From Jiangella gansuensis DSM 44835 (lineage in GTDB: Bacteria; Actinomycetota; Actinomycetes; Jiangellales; Jiangellaceae): 64,000 bases of DNA. The notes under the pieces are model-generated. The model saw only the letters and a program-made list of their open reading frames with translations, did not search any database and was not told the origin of the DNA. The stretch covers positions 1,341,090-1,405,089 of the forward strand of contig NZ_KI911782.1 of the NCBI RefSeq assembly GCF_000515395.1, in the 5' to 3' direction. Within the stretch, counting starts at the first letter, position 1; every line of letters begins with the position of its first letter. Shown piece by piece: positions 15,461 through 23,976 of this stretch. Both the position numbers and the translations under genes were made by a program.

Positions 15461-18382
15461 TCAGCCGGCGTCGACGAGGCCGGCTCGGTGGGCGACGGCG
15501 GCGGCCTCGCCGCGTCCGGACACCCCCAGTTTGGCCAGGATGTTCGACACGTGCACGCTGGCGGTCTTGGCGCTGATGAACAGCTCTGCACCGATCTGGC
15601 GGTTGCTGCGCCCGGCCGCCACCAGCCTGAGTACTTCGCGCTCGCGGTCGGTGAGCGCGGAGAGCGGGCCGTCTCTGTCCGGCCCGGCGGTGGCGGGCGA
15701 CCCCAGCCGAGCCCGCCTGCCGAGGTCGGCGATCCAGCCTGACACCAGCCCGGCGCCGAGCCGGTCGGCGTCGTCGGCCGCCTGCCGCAGGGTCGCCGCG
15801 GCTGCCTCCCGGTCGCCGAGCGTCACCTGCGCCTGAGCCAGTCGGTATCCCGCGTACGGACGCAGGTGGGCCGGTCCGCCGGCAGCGTCGACCTCGTCCA
15901 GCACCCGCGTCCACGCGTCCGGGGCGGGACCGTCGAGCCCGGCCAGGTGGGCGTCGGCGAGACCGCGCCACAACGCCGCCGGCCCCCAGTCGCCGATCGC
16001 GTCCAGCCGGGCACGCAGCCCCGCGGCGTCCGCCCGGGCGGCGTCGTCCACGGCGCCGTTGTCTCCCAGGCCGCCGCGCAACTCCAACGCCCAGGCGGCC
16101 GTCGCCAGTAGCGGCAGGTCGTAACCGGGTTGGGGGCGCGGCGACGCGTCGACGGCGGCGATGATCTCGGCCCAGGCTCGGTCCGGCTCACCCCGGACGA
16201 TGGCGACCTCCGACCACGTCTGCGCCAGTGCCAGGACATACTGCGGACCCGGGTGGCGGCCGGTTTCGCGGTGGCGGATCTCGTCGGCCGTACGCGTGGC
16301 CGCCGCGACGTCGCCGCGCCACAGGGCGAGCCAGGCCTGCAGCCGCAGTATCTGCCAGCCGTGCCGGCCCGGCGGGTCGAGCTCGATGCCGCGCGCGATC
16401 AATCGGCCGGCTGTATCCCAGTCGCCCAACGCCAGTAGCGGCTCGATGGTGTTGCCGGTGAGCATGGCGCCCAGCGTGCGGACCAGACCGATCCGGCGTG
16501 TGTGGTCGATGCCGGAGCGGGCAACGTCGACGGCCTCGCTGTAGCGGCCCAGCAGATGGAGCGCGTCGGAAAGGTTGATGTGGTAGTTGACCAGCCATTC
16601 CGGCCTGCCGGCGGCCAGCTCACCCGCGGTCCGCAGGGTTGCCAGACCGTCGTCGACCTGGCCGAGCTGCACCTGCGAGGGCCCGAGGATGACGTGCGAG
16701 CGGAACTCCGCCTCCGCCTCGCCTGTGGCCTGTGCCAGCGCCCGCGCCTGTTGGGACACCTCGACGGCCTCCTCGAGGCGCCCCTCCATCATCATCCTGG
16801 CTCCCAGCTTCTGCATCAGCCGGGCACGCATGGGGGTCGGCGGTTCGGCGGGAAGGAGGTCGAGCCCACGCCGGATGAGCTCACCGGCGCCGGGACGGCC
16901 AAGCTCGCCGAGCAGGTTGCCCTGGAACGCCAGCAACCTGGCCAGCCGCTGGGCGCCGACGCTCGGGGTGGCCTGCGCCTCCTCGACCGCGGCGTCGACG
17001 AGCGCCAGAGCCCGTTCCATCTCGCCGGCGTTGTTGGCGGCCGAACCGGCCCGCGCCAGCAGCTCGACATGGTCGACGCCGGCCTGCTGCTCAGGGTCGC
17101 GTATCCGGTCCCACAGTTCCAGCGCCCGCTCCAGGTTGTGCTGCGTCTCCGCGTGCGCGGCGGTGGCCCGGGCCTCGGTGGCGGCGCGCAGCGAGGCGAC
17201 GAACGACTTCTCCTGCTCGTGCGCGCACGACCAGTGGTGCGCGACCTCGGCCATCACCCCGCGGCCGGCAGGGTCACCGGAGGCCGCACGCTCCTCCAGC
17301 GTTGCGGCATAGCGGGAGTGCAGCCGGGCGTGCTCGCCCGGCAGCAGGTCGTCGTGGACGACTTCGCGTACCAGAGCGTGCCGGAAGGCGTAGCCGTCGC
17401 CGTCGACCCGCAGGAGGTTCGCCGAGACCGCCTCCCGCAGGCTTGCGTCCAGAGTGTCGGCGTCGCGGTCGGCGACGGCGGCGAGGAGATCGTGGCCGAC
17501 GCGGGTGCGGCCGACGGCCAGCAGCCGGACCAGCTGCTGGGCGTCGGGGGAGAGTCGTTCGACCCGGACGAGCAGCAGGTCACGCAGTGACTCGGGTAGG
17601 TCGGCGCCGGCATCGAGCCCCGCCAGCTGCTCGACCAGGAACGGCACGCCCTCGCTGCGGGCATGCACGCGTCGGACGATGCCGCGGTCGGGGGTCTCGC
17701 CGATCAGCCCGGCCAGCTGTTCGCCGACCTCTTCCTCGGTGAGCCGCGGCACCTCGACCCGGCGCACCGTCCGGATCCGCTCCAGTTCGGCCAGCAGGGT
17801 GCGCAGCGGGTGCGTGCGCACCATCTCGTCGGTGCGATAGGTGCCGACCAGCAGGACGCGAGCGCTGTTCAGCGCCCGGACGACGAACTGCAGCAGCTGG
17901 CGGGTGGACCTGTCGGCCCAGTGCAGGTCCTCGATGATCACCACCAGCGGCTGGTCGGTCGCGGCCTGTTCCAATAGGCCGGTGACGGTCTCGAACAGCC
18001 GGCCCTGACCAGCGGCGACGTCGTTGGGTTCGACGCCCAGCTCGGGCAGGAGGCCGGCGAGCGCGGAGCGTCCGGGTCCGGCGACCTCCATCAGGCGAGC
18101 GGCGCCGAGCTGCGCGGCCAGGTCACGCAGCGCGCCGGCGACCGGTGCGTAGGACAGGCCGTCTCCGGCGACGTCGACACATTGGCCGACGACGACGCGG
18201 GCGCCCCGCGCGACCGCGTCGGCGGCGAACTCGGTGACCAGCCTGGTCTTGCCGACACCGGCCTCGCCGCCCAGCAGGACGGTGGCCGGGGCCCCGTCGA
18301 CGGCGGTGTCGAACGCGGTCCGCAGCTGAACGAGCTGGACCGTCCGACCGACCATGACGGGACTGGTGGCTGCCGACCTCAC
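15461..18382 (-). CDS. Large ATP-binding LuxR-type transcriptional regulator (LAL-like)
   Basis: The 973-residue cytoplasmic regulator has an AAA-type ATPase module with Walker A GGEAGVGKT (38-46), Walker B-like VVIIEDLHWAD and a downstream arginine-rich sensor region, then a long helical TPR-like middle (about 350-880) with repeated Ala/Leu helices, and a C-terminal LuxR helix-turn-helix (LTDREREVLRLVAAGRSNRQ and SAKTASVHVSNILAKLG). Such proteins are ligand- or partner-gated activators, often of catabolic or secondary-metabolite genes. The target is not evident here. GTG at 18382 is chosen, with AGGA 11 nt upstream; ATG at 18355 is an alternative. Confidence 0.85.
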   Translation of the reverse strand: MRSAATSPVMVGRTVQLVQLRTAFDTAVDGAPATVLLGGEAGVGKTRLVTEFAADAVARGARVVVGQCVDVAGDGLSYAPVAGALRDLAAQLGAARLMEVAGPGRSALAGLLPELGVEPNDVAAGQGRLFETVTGLLEQAATDQPLVVIIEDLHWADRSTRQLLQFVVRALNSARVLLVGTYRTDEMVRTHPLRTLLAELERIRTVRRVEVPRLTEEEVGEQLAGLIGETPDRGIVRRVHARSEGVPFLVEQLAGLDAGADLPESLRDLLLVRVERLSPDAQQLVRLLAVGRTRVGHDLLAAVADRDADTLDASLREAVSANLLRVDGDGYAFRHALVREVVHDDLLPGEHARLHSRYAATLEERAASGDPAGRGVMAEVAHHWSCAHEQEKSFVASLRAATEARATAAHAETQHNLERALELWDRIRDPEQQAGVDHVELLARAGSAANNAGEMERALALVDAAVEEAQATPSVGAQRLARLLAFQGNLLGELGRPGAGELIRRGLDLLPAEPPTPMRARLMQKLGARMMMEGRLEEAVEVSQQARALAQATGEAEAEFRSHVILGPSQVQLGQVDDGLATLRTAGELAAGRPEWLVNYHINLSDALHLLGRYSEAVDVARSGIDHTRRIGLVRTLGAMLTGNTIEPLLALGDWDTAGRLIARGIELDPPGRHGWQILRLQAWLALWRGDVAAATRTADEIRHRETGRHPGPQYVLALAQTWSEVAIVRGEPDRAWAEIIAAVDASPRPQPGYDLPLLATAAWALELRGGLGDNGAVDDAARADAAGLRARLDAIGDWGPAALWRGLADAHLAGLDGPAPDAWTRVLDEVDAAGGPAHLRPYAGYRLAQAQVTLGDREAAAATLRQAADDADRLGAGLVSGWIADLGRRARLGSPATAGPDRDGPLSALTDREREVLRLVAAGRSNRQIGAELFISAKTASVHVSNILAKLGVSGRGEAAAVAHRAGLVDAG

Positions 18383-18432
18383 GGGTCCATCCTGCTACGC
18401 GGACGGCGCTGGCCACACACGGGGAACGTCAA

Positions 18433-18465
18433 GAGGACCCGGCGCCTCGTCGGCGCCGGGTCCTC
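18433..18465 (-). terminator. Strong hairpin terminator
   Basis: A perfect 14-bp stem (GAGGACCCGGCGCC against its complement) encloses the loop TCGTC, 15 bp past the stop of the small gene on the minus strand and before the LuxR-type regulator gene. There is no T-run, as is common for actinobacterial terminators. Confidence 0.65.
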
Positions 18466-18479
18466 CTGGACGTGTGCTG

Positions 18480-18689
18480 TCACACTGCGTGGCGGCCTCG
18501 CTGCCGCCGAAGAGACGTCCGCAGCAGGCTGAACGGCCGCTTCGGCGTGGCCTGGGTAGTGGATCGCTCGGCGGCGGTTCGCTTCGCGGCGCGCAGCGCG
18601 GTCCGGGCCAGCCGGTCGGCGGCTGCCTCGGCTCGCAGCTGCGTCCCACGCTCGTCGTGCATCATCTGAGCGATGTAGTCGCTGCTCAT
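18480..18689 (-). CDS. Small basic protein of unknown function
   Basis: 69 residues, starting MSSDYIAQMMHDERGTQLRA and continuing as an Ala/Arg-rich helix (AEAAADRLARTALRAAKRTA) with a basic tail RRQRGRHAV. The ATG has GAGGT 8 nt upstream and the gene is followed by a strong hairpin, both supporting a real gene. I do not recognise a family. The amphipathic basic helix could bind nucleic acid, membrane or a protein partner; no function is claimed. Confidence 0.55.
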   Translation of the reverse strand: MSSDYIAQMMHDERGTQLRAEAAADRLARTALRAAKRTAAERSTTQATPKRPFSLLRTSLRRQRGRHAV

Positions 18690-18849
18690 GACCGGACCTC
18701 TTTCGTGAACCCGTGTTCTTCCGACACTGACGAGTCTGGTCCGTAAGGGGTGGTCGCCACATGCGGCGACTGCCTCGTCTTCGCTGCTGAGAGGGGCCTT
18801 ACGTCGCCCTGAGCGAGTGGCGTCCGGGCCTAAGGGTGGCTCAGGTACC

Positions 18850-19716
18850 TCAGGTCAGCCCGCGCCGCGGCGCGATGGGGGGCCGGTTCCCCTGGATGGC
18901 GGCGACCATGTCGAGTACCTGGCGGGTGGCGGCGACGTCGTGAACCCGGAACACCCGGGCACCGTGCCAGGCGGAGACGGCGGTGGCGGCCAGCGTCCCC
19001 GGCAGGCGCTCGTCGACCGGCAGGCCCAGCGTCTCGCCGACGAAGTCCTTGCGCGACAGGCTCACCAGCACCGGCCAGTCCGTCGCGACCAGTTCGTCGA
19101 GGCGGCGGGTCAGCTCCAGTGAGTGGTACGTGTTCTTGCCGAAGTCGTGGGTCGGGTCGATGAGGATGCTCTCGCGCGGCACGCCCAGGCCGACGGCCCG
19201 CTCGGCCAGCGCGACGGTGCTGGCGACGACGTCGGCCACCACGTCGTCGTAACGCACTCGATGCGGCAGGGTCCGCGGCCGCATGCCGCCGGTGTGACTG
19301 CAGACCAGGCCGGTGCCGTGCTGCGCGGCGACGGCGGCGACCTCCGGGTCCGAGCCGGCCCAGGTGTCGTTGACGAGGTCCGCGCCGGCGCGGCACAGCG
19401 CGTCCGCGGTGCCGGCGCGGAACGTGTCGACGCTGACCGCGACGTGCGGATACGTCTCGCGGATGGCGGCGACCAGGCCACCGGTGCGGGCGATCTCCTC
19501 GGCCTCGCTGACCGGTTCGCCCGCGCCTGCTTTGACCCCGCCGACGTCGATGATGTCGGCGCCCTCGGCGACCACCTGCTCGACCCGGTCCCAGGCGCGC
19601 TCGAACGCGAACGTCGCGCCCTGGTCGTAGAAGGAGTCGGGGGTGCGGTTGACGATGGCCATGACGGCGAACCGGCCGACCTCGAACGTCGACCTGCCCA
19701 GGCGAAGGGACCCCAC
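18850..19716 (-). CDS. folP2: FolP2-type dihydropteroate synthase homologue, probably not a true DHPS
   Basis: A 288-residue TIM-barrel protein with the pterin-binding fold: NRTPDSF (normally NVTPDSF), ADIIDVGG, VSVDTFRAGTADAL, ADLVNDTWAG and VSLSRKDFVGE. The GGESTRPG loop of genuine DHPS is replaced by GGVKAGAGE, losing the Ser/Thr-Arg-Pro that binds p-aminobenzoate, and SRKRF becomes SRKDF. The M. tuberculosis and M. leprae FolP2 proteins are similarly placed, and the leprae protein was reported not to replace E. coli FolP. GTG at 19716 has GAGG 8 nt upstream; ATG at 19791 would overlap the divergent gene. Confidence 0.75.
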   Translation of the reverse strand: MGSLRLGRSTFEVGRFAVMAIVNRTPDSFYDQGATFAFERAWDRVEQVVAEGADIIDVGGVKAGAGEPVSEAEEIARTGGLVAAIRETYPHVAVSVDTFRAGTADALCRAGADLVNDTWAGSDPEVAAVAAQHGTGLVCSHTGGMRPRTLPHRVRYDDVVADVVASTVALAERAVGLGVPRESILIDPTHDFGKNTYHSLELTRRLDELVATDWPVLVSLSRKDFVGETLGLPVDERLPGTLAATAVSAWHGARVFRVHDVAATRQVLDMVAAIQGNRPPIAPRRGLT

Positions 19717-19789
19717 GGGGTAAGCCTCGCACGTGTCAGTGGCCGGGGTGACGTGGAGGCGGGCTTCGCGCGTGGCACGATCGGATGTC

Positions 19790-20206
19790 ATGGTCGTCGT
19801 GTTCGTGATCCTGGCCGCCGCCGTGCTGTTCGGCGCCGTCGTGGTGGTGCTCGGCCGAGGCGACCTCCTGGAGCCGGAGGTCCCGCTGGGCGCCGAACGG
19901 TTGCTGCCGGACGGCGAGGTCGACGCCGACGACGTCCAAGGCGTGCGGTTCGCGGTGGTTCCGCGGGGGTACCGCATGGACCAGGTCGACACCATCCTCG
20001 ATCAGCTCGAAGGCGCGCTCGCCGAGCGTGACCGGCGGATCGCCGAGCTGGAGTCCCGGCTGCCGGGCGTCCGCCCAGCTGACCGCTCCGCGCCGAGCGG
20101 GATGACGCTGCCGCGACGGCGTCCGGGAACGCCCGGCGCTCCGACCGCTACCGACGCTCCGGCCACTCCCGGCACCGCGGGCGCTCCGGCCGCTCCGGGC
20201 GAGTGA
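19790..20206 (+). CDS. DivIVA-domain-like small membrane protein
   Basis: The 138-residue protein has one N-terminal transmembrane helix (MVVVFVILAAAVLFGAVVVV), then FAVVPRGYRMDQVDTILDQL, the conserved DivIVA-like motif (F-x3-xRGYxxxxVD), a short coiled coil (LEGALAERDRRIAELESRL) and a disordered Pro/Thr/Ala tail. It corresponds in position to Rv1209 beside folP2 and gpgS in mycobacteria, although gpgS is absent here. It may act at the cell pole or in envelope growth, by family resemblance only. Confidence 0.65.
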   Translation: MVVVFVILAAAVLFGAVVVVLGRGDLLEPEVPLGAERLLPDGEVDADDVQGVRFAVVPRGYRMDQVDTILDQLEGALAERDRRIAELESRLPGVRPADRSAPSGMTLPRRRPGTPGAPTATDAPATPGTAGAPAAPGE

Positions 20207-20219
20207 ACGGCCCGGGCCG

Positions 20220-20666
20220 GTGAGCGCCGTCGTCGCGGTGACGCGGACCGTCCCGGCCCCGGCCGAGCATGTGTGGCGGGTCCTCACGGACTGGCCGGCA
20301 CAGACCGACTGGATGCCGCTGACCAGGGTGCGGACGGTGGGCGACAGCTCCGGCCACGAGGTCGGCGCCCAGATCGAGGCATGGACCGGAGTGGGCCGGG
20401 TCGGTTTCCTCGACACCATGGTGGTGACGGCGTGGGAGCCGCCGACCCGCTGCGAGGTGCTCCACACCGGCCGGGTCGTTCGCGGTCCAGGGATCTTCGC
20501 CGTCACCGCGCTGGGCGCGCGCCACACGGCCGTGACCTGGAAGGAGCACCTGGACCTACCGCTGGGCCGGCTCGGCCGGGCGGGCTGGCCCGTGGCGCGA
20601 CCGTTCGTGCGGGCTGGGCTGGCGATGGCGCTGCGCCGGTTCGCCTCGTACGCCGTGCGCCACTAG
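20220..20666 (+). CDS. SRPBCC-family (polyketide cyclase/START-like) protein
   Basis: 148 residues with the SRPBCC opening VVAVTRTVPAPAEHVWRVLT, the DWPAQTDWMP segment, the middle VVTAWEPPTRCEVLHTGRVV and the end LRRFASYAVRH; the fold is a helix-grip binding a hydrophobic ligand. Such proteins may be enzymes, carriers or stress proteins; ligand unknown. GTG start 13 bp after the DivIVA-like gene, so the two are cotranscribed. Confidence 0.7.
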   Translation: MSAVVAVTRTVPAPAEHVWRVLTDWPAQTDWMPLTRVRTVGDSSGHEVGAQIEAWTGVGRVGFLDTMVVTAWEPPTRCEVLHTGRVVRGPGIFAVTALGARHTAVTWKEHLDLPLGRLGRAGWPVARPFVRAGLAMALRRFASYAVRH

Positions 20667-20732
20667 AGGGTGCGGCACGGCGGCAGTCCGCGGATGCCTC
20701 CCTGGTGGCCCGCTCACGGGCAGCCCTTTCGT

Positions 20733-20979
20733 GTACTTGTCGGCTGCGTGCAGGTTTGAGGGCGTGTGCGCGTTCAGTTCGTGGGCGCTCGTGATCGGCC
20801 GGTCACACGCTGGTGACCAGGTTCGATGCCGAGGTGGGTCCGAGGGGCGCGGGCGGCGGGCGGGTGCGGCTCGCGGGCGGGCTGAGCGTTCGGGCGCAGC
20901 TCGGTGCGCGCCGGGTTCGTCGGCAGCGCGATCGCTGAGGGCGCGCCTGCTCTCAAACCTGCACGCGGCCGGCCGGTAC
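20733..20979. repeat. Inverted repeat pair around TGCAGGTTTGAG
   Basis: GTACTTGTCGGCTGCGTGC followed by AGGTTTGAG (20733-20760) faces its inverted counterpart at 20952-20979 (starting CTCAAACCTGCACGCGGCC). 15 bases (GCGTGCAGGTTTGAG) are perfect and about 24 of 28 agree. The 190 bp between them have no gene. The arrangement looks like the ends of a small non-autonomous element, but no target duplication is apparent. Confidence 0.5.
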
Positions 20980-21155
20980 CTCTCAGTGCCCGCCGCCGGG
21001 AGCGACGACAGGAGCCTCCCTCGTGCCCATCGGGGCTGGCCGCTCGGCCGAGGCGTGTCCGGCGCGGTTCTCCCCATGCCACCCGTGCTCGGGAACGAGC
21101 CGCAGGTCCGGGCATTCCTGCGTGTCGCGGCTGGTCTGTTGCACCCCCACCCCGC

Positions 21156-21242
21156 TGGCTCGTACTCGAATCGGTGGCTCGTACTCGAATTTCTTGCCCA
21201 TACCGCCCGCATTCCGCGCGCATCTGCAAGATATTCGAGTAC
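21156..21242. repeat. Three GTACTCGAAT boxes, two direct and one inverted
   Basis: TGGCTCGTACTCGAAT occurs identically at 21156-21171 and 21175-21190 (19-bp period), and ATTCGAGTAC, the inverted core, at 21233-21242. The spacing looks like a protein-binding array, yet no promoter of a neighbouring gene is here because both flanking genes end at this region. Confidence 0.6.
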
Positions 21243-21416
21243 GGAATCGCCCCGCGAGCACCACCGCGACCGCACGGTGCCCACCGATGGAACGGGACGG
21301 GAGAGCCGTGGTTGATCACCTTGGACCGGCCGAGAGGGCGCGTTCCTCAGCTGAGGACGCAGATTCGCGCCGCCGCACCGGTCCGGAGCGCGCACCACGC
21401 GGCGTACGGGGACGGG

Positions 21417-22004
21417 TCAGCGGGCGACGCAGCTGGCGAGGTGGTCGTTGACCAGCCCGGCGGCCTGCATGGTGGCGTAGGCGGTGGTGGGCCCGACGAA
21501 CACGAAGCCGCGCTTCTTCAGCGCCTTGGCCAGTGCCACCGATTCCGGCGTGGTGGCGGGAACATCGGCCAGTGTGGCCGGTGCGGCGCGACCGTCGGGG
21601 TCGGGTGCGAACGACCAGATCAGCCGGTCGAGGGCGCCGTCGCCCTCGGCGTCGCGCAGTGCCACGAGCGCGGTGGCGTTCGTGATGGCAGCGGTGATCT
21701 TGGCGCGGTTGCGGATGATGCCGGTGTCCTGCATCAGCCGTTCGATGTCGGCGTCGTCGTAGCCGGCGACGGTGGCGGCGTCGAACTGAGCGAACGCCGT
21801 CCGGAAACCTTCGCGTTTGCGCAGGATGGTCAGCCACGAGAGCCCGGACTGGAAGCCCTCGAGGGTGAGCCGCTCGAACAGCGCGGCATCGCCGTGTACC
21901 GGACGACCCCACTCGTCGTCGTGGTAGGCGAGGTAGTCGGGGGTGCTAACGCCCCACGGGCAGCGCAGCCGGCCGTCGGGCCCGGCGACCGATTCAGCGG
22001 CCAC
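21417..22004 (-). CDS. tag: DNA-3-methyladenine glycosylase I
   Basis: The 195-residue base-excision repair enzyme removes 3-methyladenine from alkylated DNA. RCPWG near the start and YHDDEWGRPV are the family opening; GFQSGLSWLTILRKREGFRTAF is in the substrate region and FVFVGPTTAYATMQAAGLVNDH holds the C-terminal zinc-site residues. The GTG start at 22004 overlaps the end of the upstream enoyl-CoA hydratase gene by 11 bp, so paaX-like, hydratase and tag are cotranscribed. The order folP2 ... tag ... DUF3117 is conserved with mycobacteria. Confidence 0.9.
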   Translation of the reverse strand: MAAESVAGPDGRLRCPWGVSTPDYLAYHDDEWGRPVHGDAALFERLTLEGFQSGLSWLTILRKREGFRTAFAQFDAATVAGYDDADIERLMQDTGIIRNRAKITAAITNATALVALRDAEGDGALDRLIWSFAPDPDGRAAPATLADVPATTPESVALAKALKKRGFVFVGPTTAYATMQAAGLVNDHLASCVAR

Positions 22005-22794
22005 GGAACACCGGCTTCTGCTTGGCCAGGAACGCCCGGACGGCGTCGAGGTGGTCGGCGGACTCACCGGTGCGTTGCATCATCTGGGCCTCGTGCTCCA
22101 AGGACTCGTCGAGATCGTGCGTGGCCGACACCTCCAGGGCCTGGCGCAGCGCCGCGTACGCCAGCGTCGGGCCGGCGGCCAACTGCCCGGCCAGCTCCAG
22201 CGCACGTGGCAGTACGTCGGCCGCGGGGACGACCTCGGTGGCCAGCCCGAGCCGCAGCGCCTCGGCGGCCGGTACCGTGCGGGGGAGGAACAGCAGCTCG
22301 CGGGCCTTCGCCCAGCCGACCAGCCGCGGCAGCGTCCACGAAGATCCGGTGTCGGACGACAGCCCGATGGCGGCGAAGGCGAGGTTGAACCCGGCGGAGT
22401 CGGCGACGATGCGCAGGTCGCAGGCGAACGCGTACGACGCTCCGGCCCCCGCGGCCACGCCGTTGACCGCCGCGACGACCGGTTTCGGCATGGTCAGCAG
22501 CGCACGAACGGTGGGGTTGTAGTGCTCGCGGACGGTGGTGGCCAGCCCGGAATCACCCGCTTCCAGTGCGGCCGCGTGCTCCTTGAGGTCCTGCCCGACA
22601 CAGAACGCCTTGCCCTCGCCGGTGAGCACCACCGCCCGGACAGCGGGGTTACCGGCGGCGGCCACGATGGTGTCGCGCAGCGCTTCCTTCGTGGCGGTGT
22701 CGAGGCTGTTCATGGCCTCGGGCCGGTTCAGCGTGATGAGACCGACGCCGTCGTCGACCTCGTAACGGACGGGCTCGGCACGGACCGGCGTCAC
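21994..22794 (-). CDS. Enoyl-CoA hydratase/isomerase, PaaG-like
   Basis: A 266-residue crotonase-fold protein. ITLNRPEAMNSLD opens the fold, GKAFCVGQDLKE and VNGVAAGAGASYAFACDLRI form the CoA oxyanion hole, and SSDTGSSWTLPRLVG contains the active-site region; the Asp-rather-than-Glu pattern (GLSSDTGSSW) resembles PaaG, the ring-1,2-epoxyphenylacetyl-CoA isomerase. The GTG start shares GTGA with the stop of the PaaX-like gene, so translation is coupled. With PaaX upstream, an aromatic-acid CoA pathway role is likely, but the other paa genes are not in the window. Confidence 0.8.
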   Translation of the reverse strand: MTPVRAEPVRYEVDDGVGLITLNRPEAMNSLDTATKEALRDTIVAAAGNPAVRAVVLTGEGKAFCVGQDLKEHAAALEAGDSGLATTVREHYNPTVRALLTMPKPVVAAVNGVAAGAGASYAFACDLRIVADSAGFNLAFAAIGLSSDTGSSWTLPRLVGWAKARELLFLPRTVPAAEALRLGLATEVVPAADVLPRALELAGQLAAGPTLAYAALRQALEVSATHDLDESLEHEAQMMQRTGESADHLDAVRAFLAKQKPVFRGR

Positions 22795-23597
22795 AGGGCG
22801 GCCTCCTTCGTCGAACTGACGGCCAGGCAGGTGTTCACGAACCGGGCGGCGGCGGGCTGCAACCGCGCGGCGTGCTGGTCGAAGAACGAGGCGGCGTCGT
22901 CGCCGGGCCACACCTGCGGCAGCAGTTCGCGCGGCAGGCCGGGATCGGTGAACAGGAACTTGCGCCATTCGTGCACCAGCCGGCTGCGCACCGCGAAGGC
23001 CTGCTCGTCGCTCGGCTGGGCCGGCACCGACGACAACAACGCGCGGGCGTCGGTCAGCCAGCGCAGGTAGGAGCGGCCGACCGCGTCGAGGTCCCAGGCC
23101 CGCCGGACCAGCTCGGCGTCGTCACCCTGGTGCCGTGCGCTGAACCGCTCGGCGTGGATGCCTTCGGCCTCGAGCAGCGACACCAGCTCCGGCGAGGGGC
23201 GCGCGGCGATCCAGGTGCCGTCGCCGACCGGCGCATACCCCAGATAGGCAAGCCCGTTGCGCAGCCGCTCGCGCACCGCCCGCTGGGCCGAGCGCTCCGG
23301 GACGACGACATGCCAGCGGCCGTCCCACGTGCCGTGGCCGTCGGTGCGGTAGATGCGGGAGGCGGCCTCTTCCAGACGGCGGGCGGCCCGTTCGGTGAGG
23401 GCGTAGCCGGACGCGGCGTGGATGCGGACCGGGCACAGCCACCCCTGCTTGACCATGCGCGACACCGCGGTGCGGACCGCGGGCGCGGCGATACCCAGCG
23501 GAGCGAGCAGCCTGACCAGCGCCGCGACCCGCGCCCGGCCGCCGCGAGCGCGCAGGTGATCGCCGTAGAGGTCGAACAGCGCTGATCTGGCGTTCAC
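22791..23597 (-). CDS. PaaX-family transcriptional repressor
   Basis: The 268-residue regulator has an N-terminal winged helix (SALFDLYGDHLRARGGRARV and APAVRTAVSRMVKQGWL), a central region GYALTERAARRLEEAASRIY and the long C-terminal PaaX domain (YLRWLTDARALL and LVHEWRKFLFTDPGLPRELLP). The family represses phenylacetate catabolism and is released by phenylacetyl-CoA. The GTG start at 23597 is preceded by AGGATGGGGAAC. It heads the hydratase-tag operon and probably controls it together with distant paa genes. Confidence 0.85.
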   Translation of the reverse strand: MNARSALFDLYGDHLRARGGRARVAALVRLLAPLGIAAPAVRTAVSRMVKQGWLCPVRIHAASGYALTERAARRLEEAASRIYRTDGHGTWDGRWHVVVPERSAQRAVRERLRNGLAYLGYAPVGDGTWIAARPSPELVSLLEAEGIHAERFSARHQGDDAELVRRAWDLDAVGRSYLRWLTDARALLSSVPAQPSDEQAFAVRSRLVHEWRKFLFTDPGLPRELLPQVWPGDDAASFFDQHAARLQPAAARFVNTCLAVSSTKEAAL

Positions 23598-23692
23598 AGT
23601 TCCCCATCCTGCCAGGCCGGTACGACAGGCTCCGAGAGTGAACGGTGTCGGGACAAACCGACGGCGGTATCCCCGCCGCGACCAACATGCGG

Positions 23693-23757
23693 GATAATGA
23701 CCTCCATCGTGACGCACACGGTCGTGCCTCCCTGGCAAATCAGGGGGTTCGTGTGCG
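23693..23757 (+). promoter_or_regulatory. Probable -10 box and structured leader of the DUF3117 gene
   Basis: GATAAT at 23693-23698 is a good -10 hexamer; no clear -35 is seen. The leader then contains a two-tier hairpin: CGCACACG (23713-23720) with CGTGTGCG (23750-23757) and, inside it, CCCTG/CAGGG around GCAAAT. The hairpin ends about 14 bp before the AAGGAAGGGG ribosome site, so it could influence translation or RNA stability. Confidence 0.45.
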
Positions 23758-23781
23758 CCTGAAGAAGGAAGGGGTGCGCGG

Positions 23782-23949
23782 ATGGCGGCGATGAAGCCGC
23801 GGACTGGCGATGGGCCGCTCGAGGTCACCAAGGAGGGGCGCGGAATCGTGATGCGTGTCCCGATCGAGGGTGGCGGTCGTCTGGTCGTCGAGCTCACTGC
23901 TGACGAGGCCGGCGCGCTGGGTGATGCGTTGAAGGATGTTGTCGGCTGA
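23782..23949 (+). CDS. DUF3117 protein
   Basis: 55 residues, MAAMKPRTGDGPLEVTKEGR followed by GIVMRVPIEGGGRLVVELTADEAGAL in two overlapping blocks. This is the nearly invariant small actinobacterial protein corresponding to Rv1211, adjacent to tag in mycobacteria. Function unknown. AAGGAAGGGG lies about 8 nt before the ATG and a strong hairpin follows, so it is a monocistronic transcript. Confidence 0.85.
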   Translation: MAAMKPRTGDGPLEVTKEGRGIVMRVPIEGGGRLVVELTADEAGALGDALKDVVG

Positions 23950-23976
23950 CGTGTCGTTGCCGTGAGCATTACATAG

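Larger units (their letters stand above)
20667..21416. other. 750-bp gene-free convergent region with two repeat systems
   Basis: Between the 3' ends of the SRPBCC and tag genes I find no frame with a credible start, ribosome site or family motif on either strand; short open frames here overlap repeats and look like chance products of high GC. The region contains a 28-bp imperfect inverted repeat, three GTACTCGAAT boxes and GC-poor patches near 21185-21240. It could be a degraded mobile element or hold an unrecognised RNA. Confidence 0.5.
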
